This document shows positions 21,472-33,758 of a DNA stretch of 64,000 bases, in pieces. The DNA is from Trichosphaerium sp. ATCC 40318 (taxonomy: Eukaryota > Discosea > Flabellinia > Trichosidae). The position numbers and the translations under genes were made by a program. The number at the start of each line of letters is the position of its first letter. The stretch's first letter is position 1. The stretch covers positions 102,882 through 166,881 of the forward strand of contig JALMLS010000186.1 of NCBI GenBank assembly GCA_038496445.1. The letters run 5' to 3'. The notes beneath the pieces are model-generated. The model searched no databases. It was not told the DNA's origin and saw nothing but the letters and a program-made list of their open reading frames with translations.

Positions 21472-24420
21472 CTAAATAAGGAGAAGCGCGATAACTCCAG
21501 CAACAATAGCAATGCCTGCAGCATTACGGCCCGAGTTTGCTGATGAATCTTCTCTAAGTAGGCATCTACTTTCTGCAGCAGCTAAAGAATAAAAGGGTCA
21601 GTAAAGTTAAGCATGGTCGACAAACTCAAGAAAAAATCAGGAAAAACAATTTTGAACCAGTTGTCTTTCCTCTCGGTGTACTTACCAGCCTCTTCAATCT
21701 TTGTACGAAGTAACAATGGTACACGATTACTATTAGTACCGTGCATTCCTTCTGCACCAAAAGTGATTTCACTGTTTGAACAGTAGGACATAATAGTTCC
21801 TCCATCAGTGGGTTGACTCTCAGTTCCACTGAAACAAGCAGAGCCTGAATATGTCTCTCCTGATTGACATCCATCAATAGGAACAGATGCAAAACCTAAT
21901 TAGACTGTTATACTCACAAGTAGTATTGATACAGGAACATGAAGGTGACAGAAAAGAATAGCAAGTTTCTAATCAATGAGCAAATTTAATGATGTCGTAC
22001 CATCTATAGCCATTGTTGGTGTATTGTAGCAATGAGTGTGGGCACTGCCAACTGTATGACCAAGTTCATGAGCAATAGTACTGACAAATCCCTTAAACCT
22101 TGATGTCTTTTGCTCAGGAGTGTACATTCTATTAACAGATCCGCCTATAAAAAAGAAAAACATCAATAACGGTTGTCATCCAAACAGTCATGTCAACCCA
22201 ACAAACAAAGTTGATTCGCAGTAATATTTACTTTGTGTAGGATTTCATAAGACAAATCGCAGGTGTCGGTGCACCAAAAAAACAAGTGTTCTTCGATAAT
22301 TGTAGAACATTATTCACTTCACGCACTTCTCGTTCCACACAAAGCATCTATATTTGCGCGACCAGAAACAAAGCTAAAATCATTGCCACCAATATTGCGT
22401 ATAGAAAAAAGTGTATAAGCATCAATCTCATAGTCACTGAGGAGACTACCACGTGTAGGACTAGTAACAATTAACAGGTCATAAAAAAATAAGAAAATCT
22501 ACGCACTCATTCGTACTGTAGTAAGCTACAATTTCATCCAACAGAATATTCGCGGCTCCATCTCCAGAAACACCGCTCCACGGATCAGCAGCTAAAGAAA
22601 AATAAGCATTACATCCAACAAACGCTACTCCTTCTTTAAAACGCACATGAAGAATATAGAAACAAGTTTTGAATCTTTACTTTAGTGTTCAAGTCTGAGA
22701 GGTACACTGATGATACTTCAGCAACACTTTCTTCAATATTAGTTCTTAACAAATCCAAGTCATCACCTATTATGGAATTAGGTTTGTCAAGAATACAAGC
22801 AGACTATTGTTAAGTTTAAGTTTTATCTCAAGAACACATAGCGCAACAGGCAAACCTTCATACGAAAGAAACCCAGCGCTCACTGTTTGTTGGCGTACCA
22901 TAAGCTGTGAATGTTTCAAAATCAGATTCAACAGCAAGCTAGGATGTACTTAGTACGACAACATATAAATCGTAACAAAAAGAAAATATAAGGGATACAT
23001 CGGCTAAGTATACTTTCAACAAAATTAAAACTGTATAAAAATAAACCGTTCAACGTACACGCATTGTATACGTAATACCATTATTCGTTGGTTTCAAAGC
23101 AGTCTGTTCAACACCTCGTTTTGACATTGAAGCAATAACACCTCCAACCTTATCATCACGAAAATGGAAATCGTGATCGTAATCATGTGTCATGTTATGA
23201 TCGTGTCCACTACATTTACCAACATGATCATGTTCAGGTTTTGGTTCGAGTTTCTCTAAATGTACAGTTTCTTCATTAACATGTACGTCATAATGACCTT
23301 CGCCATGCTAAAATACAGATATTAGGACATATTTTAGGTGTGAAGCGAGCGAAGGCGCAACTAAGAACGTGAATAAGATGAAAAAATAGATATTGAATAT
23401 CAAAAGTTATGTAGTAAATAAAAGGTTTAACGGCGAATAAAAAATTCACAAACACAAAGGGGTTTCACCTGTATAGTAGTAGAAAGTCACGTGCTTGCTA
23501 CCACTAATCGGGAGTTGCCTTTTGGAGAATAGGTTAACGTTGTATTAATACAGCGTATTTCAGGTCAACTCCAATTTGAAAACGCTATAATTCCAAAAAA
23601 AATAGCGCTAAAACACCTCCAAAGTACCTCCTCTTATGTGTACAGCGTCACTTTCAGCAAAAAAACAGCGACGAACTTCAAAACCTCAAAAAATAAAGAA
23701 ATTTAAAATCATTGTGTCGCTTGGTGAACAAGCACGTGATAATTATTGTGTTTTGCGAAAATCTTTGTACCTTTCCAAACGCCCACGCTGACACTTCGCC
23801 TTTGTGATCGAAATGAAACCTCACGTGAACATCACCAAGCTTTGCGCTAAAGTGGTGGGACTCTAAAACAAAATTGTGAGACTTTTTGACTTTTTCGGAT
23901 ATCCGAAACTTGCGGTTTTCCTGTTATTGAAGTTTTGGTTCTACGGCACAATTCCACGTGTTTAAAAGCTTTTAATAAAAAACAGAATTTAGAAAGCGAG
24001 CGGGATTTTGTGGTTTAAAAACAAGTGCAACAGAAGTACCTTTAATCTCCATTTGATGCTCGTTGTTGATAAATACCTTTGCTCCATTTGCTTTGGGTTA
24101 GGTTTAGACCATATTTCAGTTTATCAACACGCACCATACGGACTTTCTCTCTTTGTCATATGTAATACAACGATCTCTCCATTCCTTTTTAGACTTAGAA
24201 GGTTTTTTAAACTGTCTTGATTTCACGCACTTTTGTGGTAGATGCACTTTAAATGCTTCTGACTCTCGTATTTCTCTGTGGTTAGCGTGAAAGTGCGCCC
24301 AAGGTATAGAGGCTATACACGTTAGGACTCAGCTGTAAATAGGTATAGCGTACTACTAGCGTTAATTGTTATGGCACAACCAAACAGAAGGCCTAACAGA
24401 AGCAGTGCGTTGTAGTGCAT
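21472..24420 (-). CDS. M12B (reprolysin-like) metalloprotease, copy 2, ending in a GPI-type hydrophobic tail
   Basis: Tandem paralog of the gene at 17497, with the same exon order and the ATG at 24420. The zinc site is TIAHELGHTVGSAHTH (about 22035-22080), the Met-turn is TIMSYC (about 21790), and the prodomain has the His-rich stretch with one His changed to Tyr. After ESRCLLREDSSANSGRNAAG the protein ends with a hydrophobic run, IAIVAGVIALLLI, and stops at 21472, with no cytoplasmic tail. Small residues (SSANSG) before a short C-terminal hydrophobic stretch are what a GPI-anchor signal looks like. It could instead be a truncated TM helix. Catalytic residues are intact. Confidence 0.78.
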
Positions 24421-25025
24421 TGCTGTTTATTGTGTCCAACAATTTTTAAAATGTCATGTGAAATGACATGACTTGTTTCTCGAACTTCCCCGTAGCGAAG
24501 ATGTGTGAATCCTTTCATTGCCTATTTCAGATAGCAGTTAATAAGTATATGGCGTGCGCAGCACTAAAACGAATGAACCAGCACGTGCTGGTGGAGCTTC
24601 CTACCATACAAAGCTAAAAAGGATGCAGCAAGCTCCTCTTGTGAGCTAGTAACAACGTGTCCTATAGACCGTCAGTTCTCATCCCGTGCAAAGTCTCAGT
24701 TTGACATGCTTTTGTTTTCTTTTTTCTTAGCTGGTAACAGTGATAGAACAAGAACGCATTCAGTCTTTTCCAGAGGACTTCGAAAAAACGAATTACATAA
24801 AAGTGACAAGCTATCAGTGCTTTTTTAAATGTGATGCCAAAAAGACACTAAATTGTTGACATTGCGAGTCTGTGTCCAAACGCCCCAACCTAAAAGCCAA
24901 AGTCCTCGTACTATGTACAAAACGACTTAGGTAAAGCTAGTACTTAAGAGACTGTAATAAGCCAGAACTCAAGGCGTCGAAAAAAGTAAGCGAGCCCAAA
25001 TCCGTAAATAATAGAACGATCTGTT

Positions 25026-27395
25026 ATGGCTTCTCAGGGTAGTCATAGAACCTCTATTAAGCGGCTTGTAGAATATTTAAATTATATTGAACAGTGTACT
25101 GGTATTATTGCTGCAGATCAGGATGTATTAAGCGTGTTAAACAGACAAGATGAAAAAGTAAAGGACATTCATACACGAGAACGTTTTTTACAGCTATGTA
25201 GAGACTTTGACCCTAAGAGCATGACAGGTAATACAGTTTGGTTCATTTTTGTTGTAGATAACGTTAAAGACATTTCGAGAAACTTTTATTTTGCTAAAAA
25301 GTGTGAAATACGCACGTGTTTTGTAGTACTATTTCAACCGGCGTAGTTTCGACTTTTTCTAAAATCTGTTTTCACGTGCTAATTAGTATTTTTTCAAAAG
25401 GTTTTCTGTATCAAGTAAAGCCTTCACATCCACTTCTTGGTTCATCAAGTAGTGCTTTTGTATCTGTTAAAGATATAAGAAATACGAACTTAACTGATGA
25501 GCACGTGATTGATTTACCAGATGAGCTCGTTGTTGCAAGAAAGAAATTCGCAAGTAAGCCTTTAAAAAAAAAATACAGAAAAAACATGTTTTTTAACCAG
25601 TCCCTAGAGCGGATACGCGCTGATACAACAGACTTTTCAGATACTAGAAAGGTTCTTTTATACACTAAAAAGTGGATAAACAAAAGATATACATACCCAA
25701 TGAAGCAATTGAGCGAAGCGATGCCACTTAATATTGATTGGAGTGAAACAAAGTTTGCATCAAAGAAGCAGAGAAAAAATTGCTGGAGATTGATCATTTG
25801 CGGCTCTTTATTACTCCTACTTTTAATCGCATGTATTTCTACTATATGGGTTTTATACGTACTTCATGATGGATGCATCATAACAAATTGTACGTTCACA
25901 AACATGAGACTAGAATTTTGTAGCAAAATTGTTGGAGAAAACTCAACGTTTTTTCGGTCATCAAGCATGTCTATCAAACTTGAATACTCGTCATTGATAT
26001 TAAGCATATCATAGCATGTGCATACTCGCTTCTTACCTTTTTAAAGCTCATATATAGCAGAAATTTAATGGGTTTTTTGATTGTTTTTTTAGATGCTTAC
26101 AAGAACATATGGGGAAACTCTTACCTTGCGTTATCATACGCAGGTTCAAAGGATTTTTCTATAGCTGTTCCAGATAATTTTGATGAGAAACAAAGTAGAC
26201 CCTTTCGAGTATTTAAAAATAGAATATATACATTTGATAAAGAGTCAAGACTTGTTCATAGAGGTGTAAATGATAGATGGTGGTTTGGTGGATATAAAAC
26301 TGAAGGAGTAAGGAGTTTTTTTTTTGGAATGGTTTTTGACATTTTGCTTGATACTCACGTGATCAAATGTTTAGAAATTTGATGCATCAGTTTTCGCTCT
26401 ATCGGATGAATATCTTTATTTTACGGATACTCGTGGTAGATTACGTGCATCTGCTATGAACGATTTGAAGGAAAGTCAAAATTATTCATCCTTATCTGTT
26501 AGATTTGATGATCCACGAATAGCTGTTGGTGATAAACACGTATACATCTCCACAAATCCTAAAAATACTAGAAAATGTGAAGTACATGTAACACATTTAC
26601 TGGAAGGTACCGAAGCTTTAAAGACTAGAAAAAATAAAAGATTAATATCCATGTGTTTTGTGAAATGACTCTTTTTTTTTTAGATAAGCCAATCGAACCA
26701 AAGATTTTTTATTGTAAATCTGCTTGTCCAGATGGAATAACTAGTATTGAAACACTCATTGCAAAAGATCAATTCGCTTATGGAGTCATCGCATGTGGCA
26801 ATGGGACAAAATTAATTATACTAGAAGGGTCACAACTGGTTGTCTCAACAAGGTACCTTTGTCTAGTCAAGCAACAAGTACTGATGTCCTAGGAAATATG
26901 ACTTTATGCGCCTCAGCTTCAATTCACAGAAACAAGAGCTTTTAGGATTTTCGTACAATCACACTGAGGCCAAATATTTCGTAACAAGGCTACACTTTAA
27001 AAATTACGGTTAGACTTTTTGAACACTAGTTTCTCACTTTTTTATTAAACAACAAATTGTAGATCTGAAGTTCCTTCAAACATTATTTCTGCCAAAGGGT
27101 GTTATAAGTAGAGTATTAAGTAAGAACGAGGGATTATATTACACGAATTCTTGCAGTTACGTGTCTATTTTGAGGCGTAAATTTACTAAAGCAAAATCGA
27201 ATAGGTATTTTTAGCTCCATTGGTAAAACGATACATATAGTCTCTCTTGGCGTGGTTGGCTTCTTTGTTTTAATTTACACTATTGCTATTATATGGATTA
27301 TAGTGAGAAGGTACAAAAAACGAAAATATGAAGAACTTGGTAGCGCTAGTGTTACTATAAACGTGCCAAAGACATCAAGTATTTTAGAAGAATAG
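25026..27395 (+). CDS. membrane protein of unknown function with two TM segments
   Basis: A multi-exon gene from ATG 25026 (MASQGSHRTS) to TAG 27393-27395. Introns include 25229 onwards, about 25551-25598, about 26004-26092, about 26308-26379 (with CACGTG at 26356) and about 26610-26683. The N-terminal half is cytosolic-looking and charged. A strong TM helix lies at about 25795-25865 (WRLIICGSLLLLLLIAC). A large Cys-bearing, N-glycosylation-site-rich region follows (about 25880-27200), with repeated aromatic blade-like blocks such as FRVFKNRIYTFDKESRLV and VFALSDEYLYFTDTRG that suggest a beta-propeller, though this is inference. A second hydrophobic helix at about 27235-27310 precedes a basic tail (RRYKKRKYEELG). 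Family not recognised. Confidence 0.6.
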
Positions 27396-28426
27396 AATAG
27401 GAAAGATCAAAAAAATAAAAAAAACAAACAAAAGGCTGTTAAATTAGAAGATCAGGTTGAGGTCTTTTTCGTTTTAAATGATATAATGACATAAACGTTG
27501 TACTTAGAAATCGATATATTGTATGTTAAAGGCGTTATGACTCGGTCGTACGTAATTTTTTTTTCGGATTTTCTTGGTCCGGAAGCAAAGAAAATACGAG
27601 GCCTGTGTTACCGTGTATCGTCATTTATTTCATTTTCGTGAATACCTAAAAAACCGATAGACGTCAAATTCGGTTTTCTGTAAGTACTTTGGGATCCTGT
27701 GATTTCCCACAAAAATTTCCGATGAGAAAACCCGACCCGTATTAACTTTTAATTTCTGAGAAAAACGAGTGCTTGCCGTTTACTATCACGTGTTTTACAT
27801 AAGTGCATGATGAGGAGACAAGTAGACCAAAACGTTGTGTATTCATATACGTCACTTTAATGTCATGATATGCTTATAACGTTTAATGCAGCCGACTCTA
27901 TTGGTTTTTTGTAATTTTGTTCAAATTCATGAAATGACTTCAAACCAAGATTTTTTACAGCTGCCACATAGCTAGCGCCTTTGATGCCATTGCGGCTTTT
28001 TTATTAGTCCGAGATTTTCGCGAATTTTCCTCCTTATTTCAATTACATCTACAACCCCTCAAGAGATATAAGACATGTTATAGCCGCGTGTGATATGCTT
28101 TTTGACGGAAAAAAAAAATGAAGTCAAAAAATGTCCTTAACCGAGAAAACTTACCGTACTTCTTCTCTGGCCTTCGCATCCCGGCTTTTTCTGCCATAGT
28201 ATCTATAATATAGTGTTAAACTATCTGTTAAGCATATTCTCGGTACGTTTCTCATGTGTCGCTTATTTCTTTTTACCCGATGGTTTTCGAAATTTTTTTT
28301 TGGCTTACTTGTGACCACATGGTCAATTTCCGTTTGTCCTTTCGCAAGTTGAAACACTTGAGTTCATACAGAGTTTATACTTTATCTATAGAGTCCCGTG
28401 TAGCTTATTAATAGTTTTATAGTACA
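27396..28426. other. gene-free interval (about 1 kb)
   Basis: No supported gene. A 68-codon frame at 28151-28357 (minus) lacks family resemblance. The right part presumably holds the promoter of the MORN gene at 28427. One CACGTG lies near 27785. Confidence 0.4.
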
Positions 28427-29568
28427 ATGGAGTCTTTTAAACGGTCGTTAATGTCGAGAGCCGAGTGTACGTTTTACGTTAGTGTTTTTTTACAGCATTT
28501 TTTTTTTATTGAATCACGTGTTGATTTATTTACATACTGTTCCCAGTTACGCTTCATACTGGCTCAATAATTTTGCGTCTACCTCGGGAAATACAAAAAA
28601 AGATAAGCTCAACGAACGAAGAGACGTTTACTAAATGGTACGTAAAAGTGTACATAGAGCCCAAAAGAAGAATAAAATTTTGTCGCTAAAAAACAACAAC
28701 CGAAAAAAAAAAACCCCGTCAACCGCCAAAACTTGCGAACTCAAGTTTCGCCTTTTCAGCGATAACTGACAACTTTATTTCTAGGCACGTGCTATCTAAA
28801 CTAGCAGCAACAATGACCCACTATAATAATAAACTTGAGAGGAATGGTATATGGCTAAAGTGGCATAGTAACGGTCAACTACGTGTTAGATGTTTTATTC
28901 AACATGGCGTAAAAGAAGGACGAAGAACACATTGGTACGAAAACGGTCAGATAAAGTCTCTATGTTTCTTAAAACACGGTCTACCTCATGGAGAAGTAAG
29001 AGAGTGGTATGATAATGGACAAATAAGTTCGTTATGTACTATGAATGAAGGAAAAAGAGAGGGAGAATATAAAACATTTTTTATGAATGGTCAATTGGAG
29101 TCTTTTGGTTTTTTTAAAGAAGATAAAGAGAATGGAGAGTTTAAAGAGTTTAGAGAGAACGGACAGATATTAATGCATTGTTATATGATAGATGGAAGAC
29201 AAGAGGGTGAGTATAGAGAGTGGCATCATAATGGGCAGCTCTCTATGAGATGTTTTATGAAAAACGGTATGGAAAACGGTGAATATAAAGAGTGGTATGA
29301 TAACGGTCAGTTACATATGCACTGGGTTATGAAAGACGGTAAAGCCGAAGGAGAGTATAAAGAATGGCATGATAACGGTAGATTAAAGTCGTTATGTGTA
29401 TTTAAAGGAGGTGACGAAGACGGAGAAATACAAGAATGGCATAGGAATGGACAGTTAAAGATGAGATGTTTCATGAAGGAAGGTATTGAGAATGGCGCTC
29501 ATAAGGAGTGGAATGATAAAGGATGTGTAACAATACATGCTTATATGAGGCACGGTGTATGTGTTTAA
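28427..29568 (+). CDS. F-box/MORN-type repeat protein, spliced (two introns)
   Basis: Exons 28427-28466, 28547-28637 and 28785-29568 (40 + 91 + 784 = 915 nt) give 304 residues with all phases consistent. The repeat exon alone has no proper start: it opens on GTG. The second exon supplies the missing F-box-like segment (LRLPREIQKKISSTNEETF, then TKW), matching LRLPLEIQ...EVYKKW in the paralog at 36753. The join restores KW-HVLSKLAATMTHYNN. Donors are GTACGT-type and acceptors CCCAG and TCTAG. About ten repeats (EYKEWYDNGQL-type) follow. Intron 1 contains CACGTG and the second acceptor is followed by GCACGTGC. It is convergent with the LRR gene at 30196. Exon 1 (MESFKRSLMSRAE) is the least certain part. 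Confidence 0.75.
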
Positions 29569-30195
29569 AAGAAAAGAGAAAAAGAAACCAAAAGAAAATA
29601 AAAGAAATACAAACAAAGCAAAATTCGTCTTTTTTTCTTGATTTCCTTCTTCGTATGTCCTGTTTACCTTTTTTATTTTGAACTGGTGTTACTGACGTTG
29701 TAAATTGGTGCGGTTTTTCAAGTGCTTGTCTCTTTTTGCTACAACTGGTTGTGAAGTGCAAGAATTGTCTTTTTGGGTAAGTTGTTTTAACATACGAGTT
29801 GAGGTAAGTCGTTGGCTTTATTTTGAACGTAAATAGTCCGTCGTAGTACTTTATTACCACAAAAAAGAAAATACCCACTGCGCAAACAACTCTCCAGTTA
29901 ACCTCGACTTCTTAACGGTTATGATTCGGTGAAAATTCATCTGAAAGCGTTGGACAAGCTCTACCAAATTAGGGAGGTTTGCACTAAGTCATTACAAAGC
30001 ATACCAAACGCCACAACGGAGTTAATGTACTACGTAAATATTTTTCAGCCATCTAAAACCTACATATTCCAAGAAGGTCGGCAAACAAACCTTCAATTGT
30101 TGAAACAGAAGCAAGCTACTCTAGGTGCCTTGTTTTGTTTATTTCGTATTTGGTTACAAGCATTTAAGACCGTATTTGGGGTAGCTGTATTTGTA
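29569..30195. other. intergenic region between convergent MORN and LRR genes
   Basis: Presumably 3' untranslated regions of both flanking genes. Open frames here begin on GTG, show no family resemblance and are not supported. Confidence 0.4.
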
Positions 30196-31164
30196 TCACT
30201 TGTTAAAGCATATGCGTGCACCATCCAAAGACTTTAACCCTTCGCGTGTTACATTTGTATAGGATAGATCAATCACATGCACACCAACTAATGCTTTCAC
30301 ACCATGATCTGTTATTGACTTGCAACCAAATAAGTGGATAGTGTGTACTCCAGTCAATGCTATCAGGCCTTCATCTGTCACATTTGTTTTGGATAGATCA
30401 ATCGTGTGCACACCAGCTAATGCCTTTACACCGTGATCTGTTATTGACTTGCAACCATATAAGTGGATAGAGTGCACTCCAGTTAAAGCTTTTAATCCTT
30501 CATCTGTTACTTTTGTTACTGATAAATAAATAACATGTACACCAGCTAATGTCTTCACACCTTCGTCTGTTACATTTGTATAGGATAGATCAATCACATG
30601 CGCACCAGCTAAAGCCTTCACACCGTTGTCCGTTATTGCTTTACAAAACCGTAAGTGGATGGTGTGTACACCAGCCAATGCCTTCACACCTTCGCCTGTT
30701 ATTGATTTACAATACCATAAGTGGATGGTATGTACTCCAGACAATGCCTTCAAACCTTCATCTGTTACAGCTGTTTCATATAAGCCGATAGTGTGTACAC
30801 CAGCCAATGCCTTCACACCTTCATCTGTTATTGAATGGCAAAATTGAAGATTGAGGGTATGAACACCTGCTAGCAATTGCAAGTGGCTGTCAGTTAGATT
30901 ATGAAATTGGCGAAAAGAAATAGCTGAGTTCTTCAATAAAGGACTCCCAGATAGAATTTTCACTTCAGTTTCACTAGTTACATTGATTTCACCATATCCA
31001 ACATGGTTGTGAACGATACCTCGTAATAAGCGGCATGTTTGGGCCGAACGGAGTGTATAACTCCCTTGTGTAAGAATATGAACTATTACTTCAACTGGGA
31101 GAGAGGTTAGGTAGCAGTAGTGAGCAGCATTTGTTTTTTCACATCCTGTTGCTGATTTGTCCAT
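30196..31164 (-). CDS. F-box-like leucine-rich repeat protein
   Basis: A 322-residue intronless frame with ATG at 31164. The F-box-like block is SLPVEVIVHILTQGS with RSAQTCRLLRGIVHNHVGYG, followed by about ten LRR units that alternate between an xxYCKSITDEGVKAL form and an LSYTNVTDEGLKAL form. This strict alternation of Cys-type and Thr-type units is shared with the paralogs. It is the largest LRR member in the window. Likely an SCF-type adaptor by architecture, with target unknown. It lies next to the MORN gene at 28427. Confidence 0.88.
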   Translation of the reverse strand: MDKSATGCEKTNAAHYCYLTSLPVEVIVHILTQGSYTLRSAQTCRLLRGIVHNHVGYGEINVTSETEVKILSGSPLLKNSAISFRQFHNLTDSHLQLLAGVHTLNLQFCHSITDEGVKALAGVHTIGLYETAVTDEGLKALSGVHTIHLWYCKSITGEGVKALAGVHTIHLRFCKAITDNGVKALAGAHVIDLSYTNVTDEGVKTLAGVHVIYLSVTKVTDEGLKALTGVHSIHLYGCKSITDHGVKALAGVHTIDLSKTNVTDEGLIALTGVHTIHLFGCKSITDHGVKALVGVHVIDLSYTNVTREGLKSLDGARICFNK

Positions 31165-31619
31165 TCTCTTAGTACACCTTCCACTCCCTTAGCGTTGTAT
31201 GAAACTTGCCAACGTAACTTGAAAGAAAGAGTCGTAAGAAGTCAATTAAAGTAAAGATAAGCGACCAGTTGTGTAGTAAGTAGCTAAATGTAACTACATA
31301 TTCAGAGAACGCATGGTAACATTAATGACATTGGATTAACGATGAGGTTAATACCAGTCATTGAATAAGAACAAGGGCTTTACGCGTTACATTTGCTAGA
31401 GTCCCGTTTAAAGGGCATATTGCCGAGATAATAGCGCTTCTTAGAAAAAATCAGACTAATATTCTGATAAGAATCACTCCACACAATTGTCAAGTTTAAG
31501 AACAAGGCGAGGCGCTTTCAATTACTATCCACTATGACAAACAGTGATTGGAAAAGTGTTAACAATTGTCAACTGTCCAATTAACAGAAAATAAAACGGT
31601 TCAAAAAGTAGAATGGTTG
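31165..31619. other. upstream region of the LRR gene, no gene seen
   Basis: No coding sequence supported. It presumably includes the promoter of the minus-strand LRR gene ending at 31164. Confidence 0.35.
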
Positions 31620-31788
31620 AAATTGTGCACAAAGAATATATTCATTGACTAACAATCGTTTAAGCATTTAACTCAAGACATGGTAACAAGAAGCTTTGTA
31701 TTTGTTAAAGTTGGATCTCTTGGAACGGTCCAAAGAATCCACCGTAGTGGTTCATTGCCATCCAACAAGCACATTGCATATCAATCCC
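31620..31788 (-). pseudogene. duplicated 3' end of the sulfatase gene
   Basis: The 169 bp here match 38605-38773 with about five substitutions and no indel. In minus orientation it contains the last residues of the sulfatase (CACWMAMNHYGGFFGPFQ), its stop codon and 3' flank. Upstream sulfatase exons are absent, so it is a non-functional fragment from a recent segmental copy. One difference inside the coding part is synonymous. Confidence 0.88.
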
Positions 31789-32150
31789 ATAACAACTGCA
31801 CAAAGGTTTCAAGTAACTGGTTTTGTTCTACTTCTTGTCACGCGTTATTTTTGATGTTGTTGCTCCAGCCTTAATTTTCGAAACAAATTGTAGATGCTCA
31901 ATCGAGCTATGGACGGTCTAATACGCTTCTAAACAGTGACAAACTACTTTCCGACGCTCTTGTTTTGATTGGCCACTTTTTTTTTTTCGGCACCAAAATT
32001 GTGGTCGAATCATCATCTTTTCCTTTTGCCTCAAGCATACTATCATTTCAAATTTGGCTTGGTACGTTTGTTACCTTTGCTGAATTCGTTTGTGGAAACG
32101 TTGTTCCTTAACACATTTTCTTATTTTCAACTTTCATCTTCGACTAGCGG

Positions 32151-33758
32151 ATGACGTCAAGATTTGCCTTATTCGCACTCTTTGTGTATATTTACATCAC
32201 CACAAGCACGTGCGCAGTTGTTTCAAAATGTACATGGGAAAATACAGTATACACGCTTCATAATGATACAGACAATGATTCATGCGAAATGGGTAATGTT
32301 TCTACGAGAACAGACCTTTATTTTCCCTAAGTATTACTTTCTCGCTAGGATTCAATCCTCTTGTACTTGACAGTATTATGGAAGCATCTGTAATGACTTT
32401 ATTTCCCGTACGTACGACGAGCACAAATAAATTACTTTTTTGTTTTTTATCTCCCAAATCACGTGTTTGTTGGTTAAAAGGTTAATTAGCGACTACGTTT
32501 AACTATTACCACGTCAAACAGTATTGATTATTTTTGGTACGATAACTCGCTTGTCAGTGCCGTCGCTATGCAACTGTCATATCCTGGGAGTGTCATTGAC
32601 GATACCAACTGTCCTACACTTCACAGAGGCGTGCGTACAATAAGTTTAAGCTTAAAAATAGAATTAGCTCATATCAAATGCTTGTGACTCACATTATTTC
32701 GTTTGTGAAGCACCCTCTGGCAATTTTCCTTCAGTGTCAACTCCTTGCATAGAGATGTTGGAAAATGTACCTTGTAATCATTACAACAACGTTTCAGGTA
32801 TTGAGAAACCACATCATGTTAACTCTGTTTTTATTTTGTTGAACAGATCATTGCTACAACCCTGTTAGTTCGCTTTTCACATGGCCTGAAGCTCAAGGTA
32901 CTTGTGGGAAAATAGCACCAGTTTCTCAATAACATTATTACAACAGGACATTGTTTACAACAAGGTGGATACCTAATGACAATCACCAGCGCTGAGGAGT
33001 TTGATTATGTTAGTAATTTTTTGCCTTTCCGCAGTGCAGGCCGAGGTTATCTCGCAATGATTGGGTTGACAAGTGGATACAGGGAGCACCTTGATTTCCA
33101 ATGGGTACTATTATGTTTTAAATCTACAATCAATTAACTCCAGTCCAAAGGCAGTAACGAATGAATCACTCGATTATGGACAAGTATTTTTGGAAATGCC
33201 TTGGCTTGATGCAGAGCCAGGACAAGGCGCTAATTCCCTTGAAAATTGTGCACTCATGGTCAATGTAACACAGGGGATAGGTTGGGCTGACATTACTTGT
33301 GCCCGAGCAGAACCGTTCATATGTGAGCTTGATACACCACCTCCTACACTCCCGCCGACAGGTACAGACTTTTGCTTGTAAGTGGTATGTAACCCGGTTG
33401 TTTAGTTATTCCAACATCCACATTACCACCAACAGATACGCCAACAGATACGCCAACAACAGGTATCTTCAAGATTACTTCATAAGCCCTAGTATCAGAA
33501 TAGAGGTGTTGGTCAGGTGCTAACTGGTTGTAGATTTTATACCAACTGATAGTGTTGTTGTACTTGATTTTGATATTTCTATCAATGGTATGGTGTTTCA
33601 TAGACTCGCTGATACTAATATACTTGAAAGGCATGGCTAGGTTCAATAACACAACACTTCAACTGAGTAAAACCAATACAATATTTGAAGTGGGAAGCTG
33701 TATCATTGGTCCATTTAACATTGATGCTACATCAATTAAGGGCGTCCTCTCAGATTAG
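32151..33758 (+). CDS. secreted C-type lectin-domain protein with Thr/Pro-rich stalk
   Basis: A spliced gene with ATG 32151 and signal peptide MTSRFALFALFVYIYITT. Exon 1 runs to 32292 and later exons are separated by 50-90 nt introns. The C-type lectin fold is seen in CYNPVSSLFTWPEAQGHC (about 32855), GGYLMTITSAEEFDYV (about 32960) and GWADITCARAEPFICEL (about 33283-33330), the usual WxEAxxxC, LxxIxSxEE and WxDxxCxxxxxFICE landmarks. The classic Ca-site EPN/QPD and WND motifs are not clear, so sugar binding is unproven. A stalk follows (TLPPTDTPTDTPTT, about 33420-33460). Its 3' part is unclear because a TTAA element begins at 33736 inside the last open exon, and possible further exons lie at 34430-35150. 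Confidence 0.68.

Larger units (their letters stand above)
17497..24720. repeat. tandem segmental duplication carrying the two metalloproteases
   Basis: Blocks about 17800-20990 and about 21500-24715 match over exons, several introns and the upstream region. For example, the stretch with GCGCCCAAGG at 20490 and 24295, the promoter-side TCATGTGAAATGAC near 20650 and 24455, and AAAGTCTCAGTTTG near 20963 and 24697 recur. The copies differ mainly at the 3' end, where copy 1 continues into a cytoplasmic tail. Confidence 0.75.

Noticed and set aside
25411-25797. 128-codon minus-strand frame
   Set aside because: Antisense to well-supported exons of the membrane protein at 25026.
29471-29878. 135-codon minus-strand frame
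   Set aside because: GTG start, overlaps the 3' end of the MORN gene, low-complexity Phe/Lys composition.
29929-30237. 102-codon plus-strand frame
   Set aside because: GTG start, overlaps the LRR gene end, no recognisable features.
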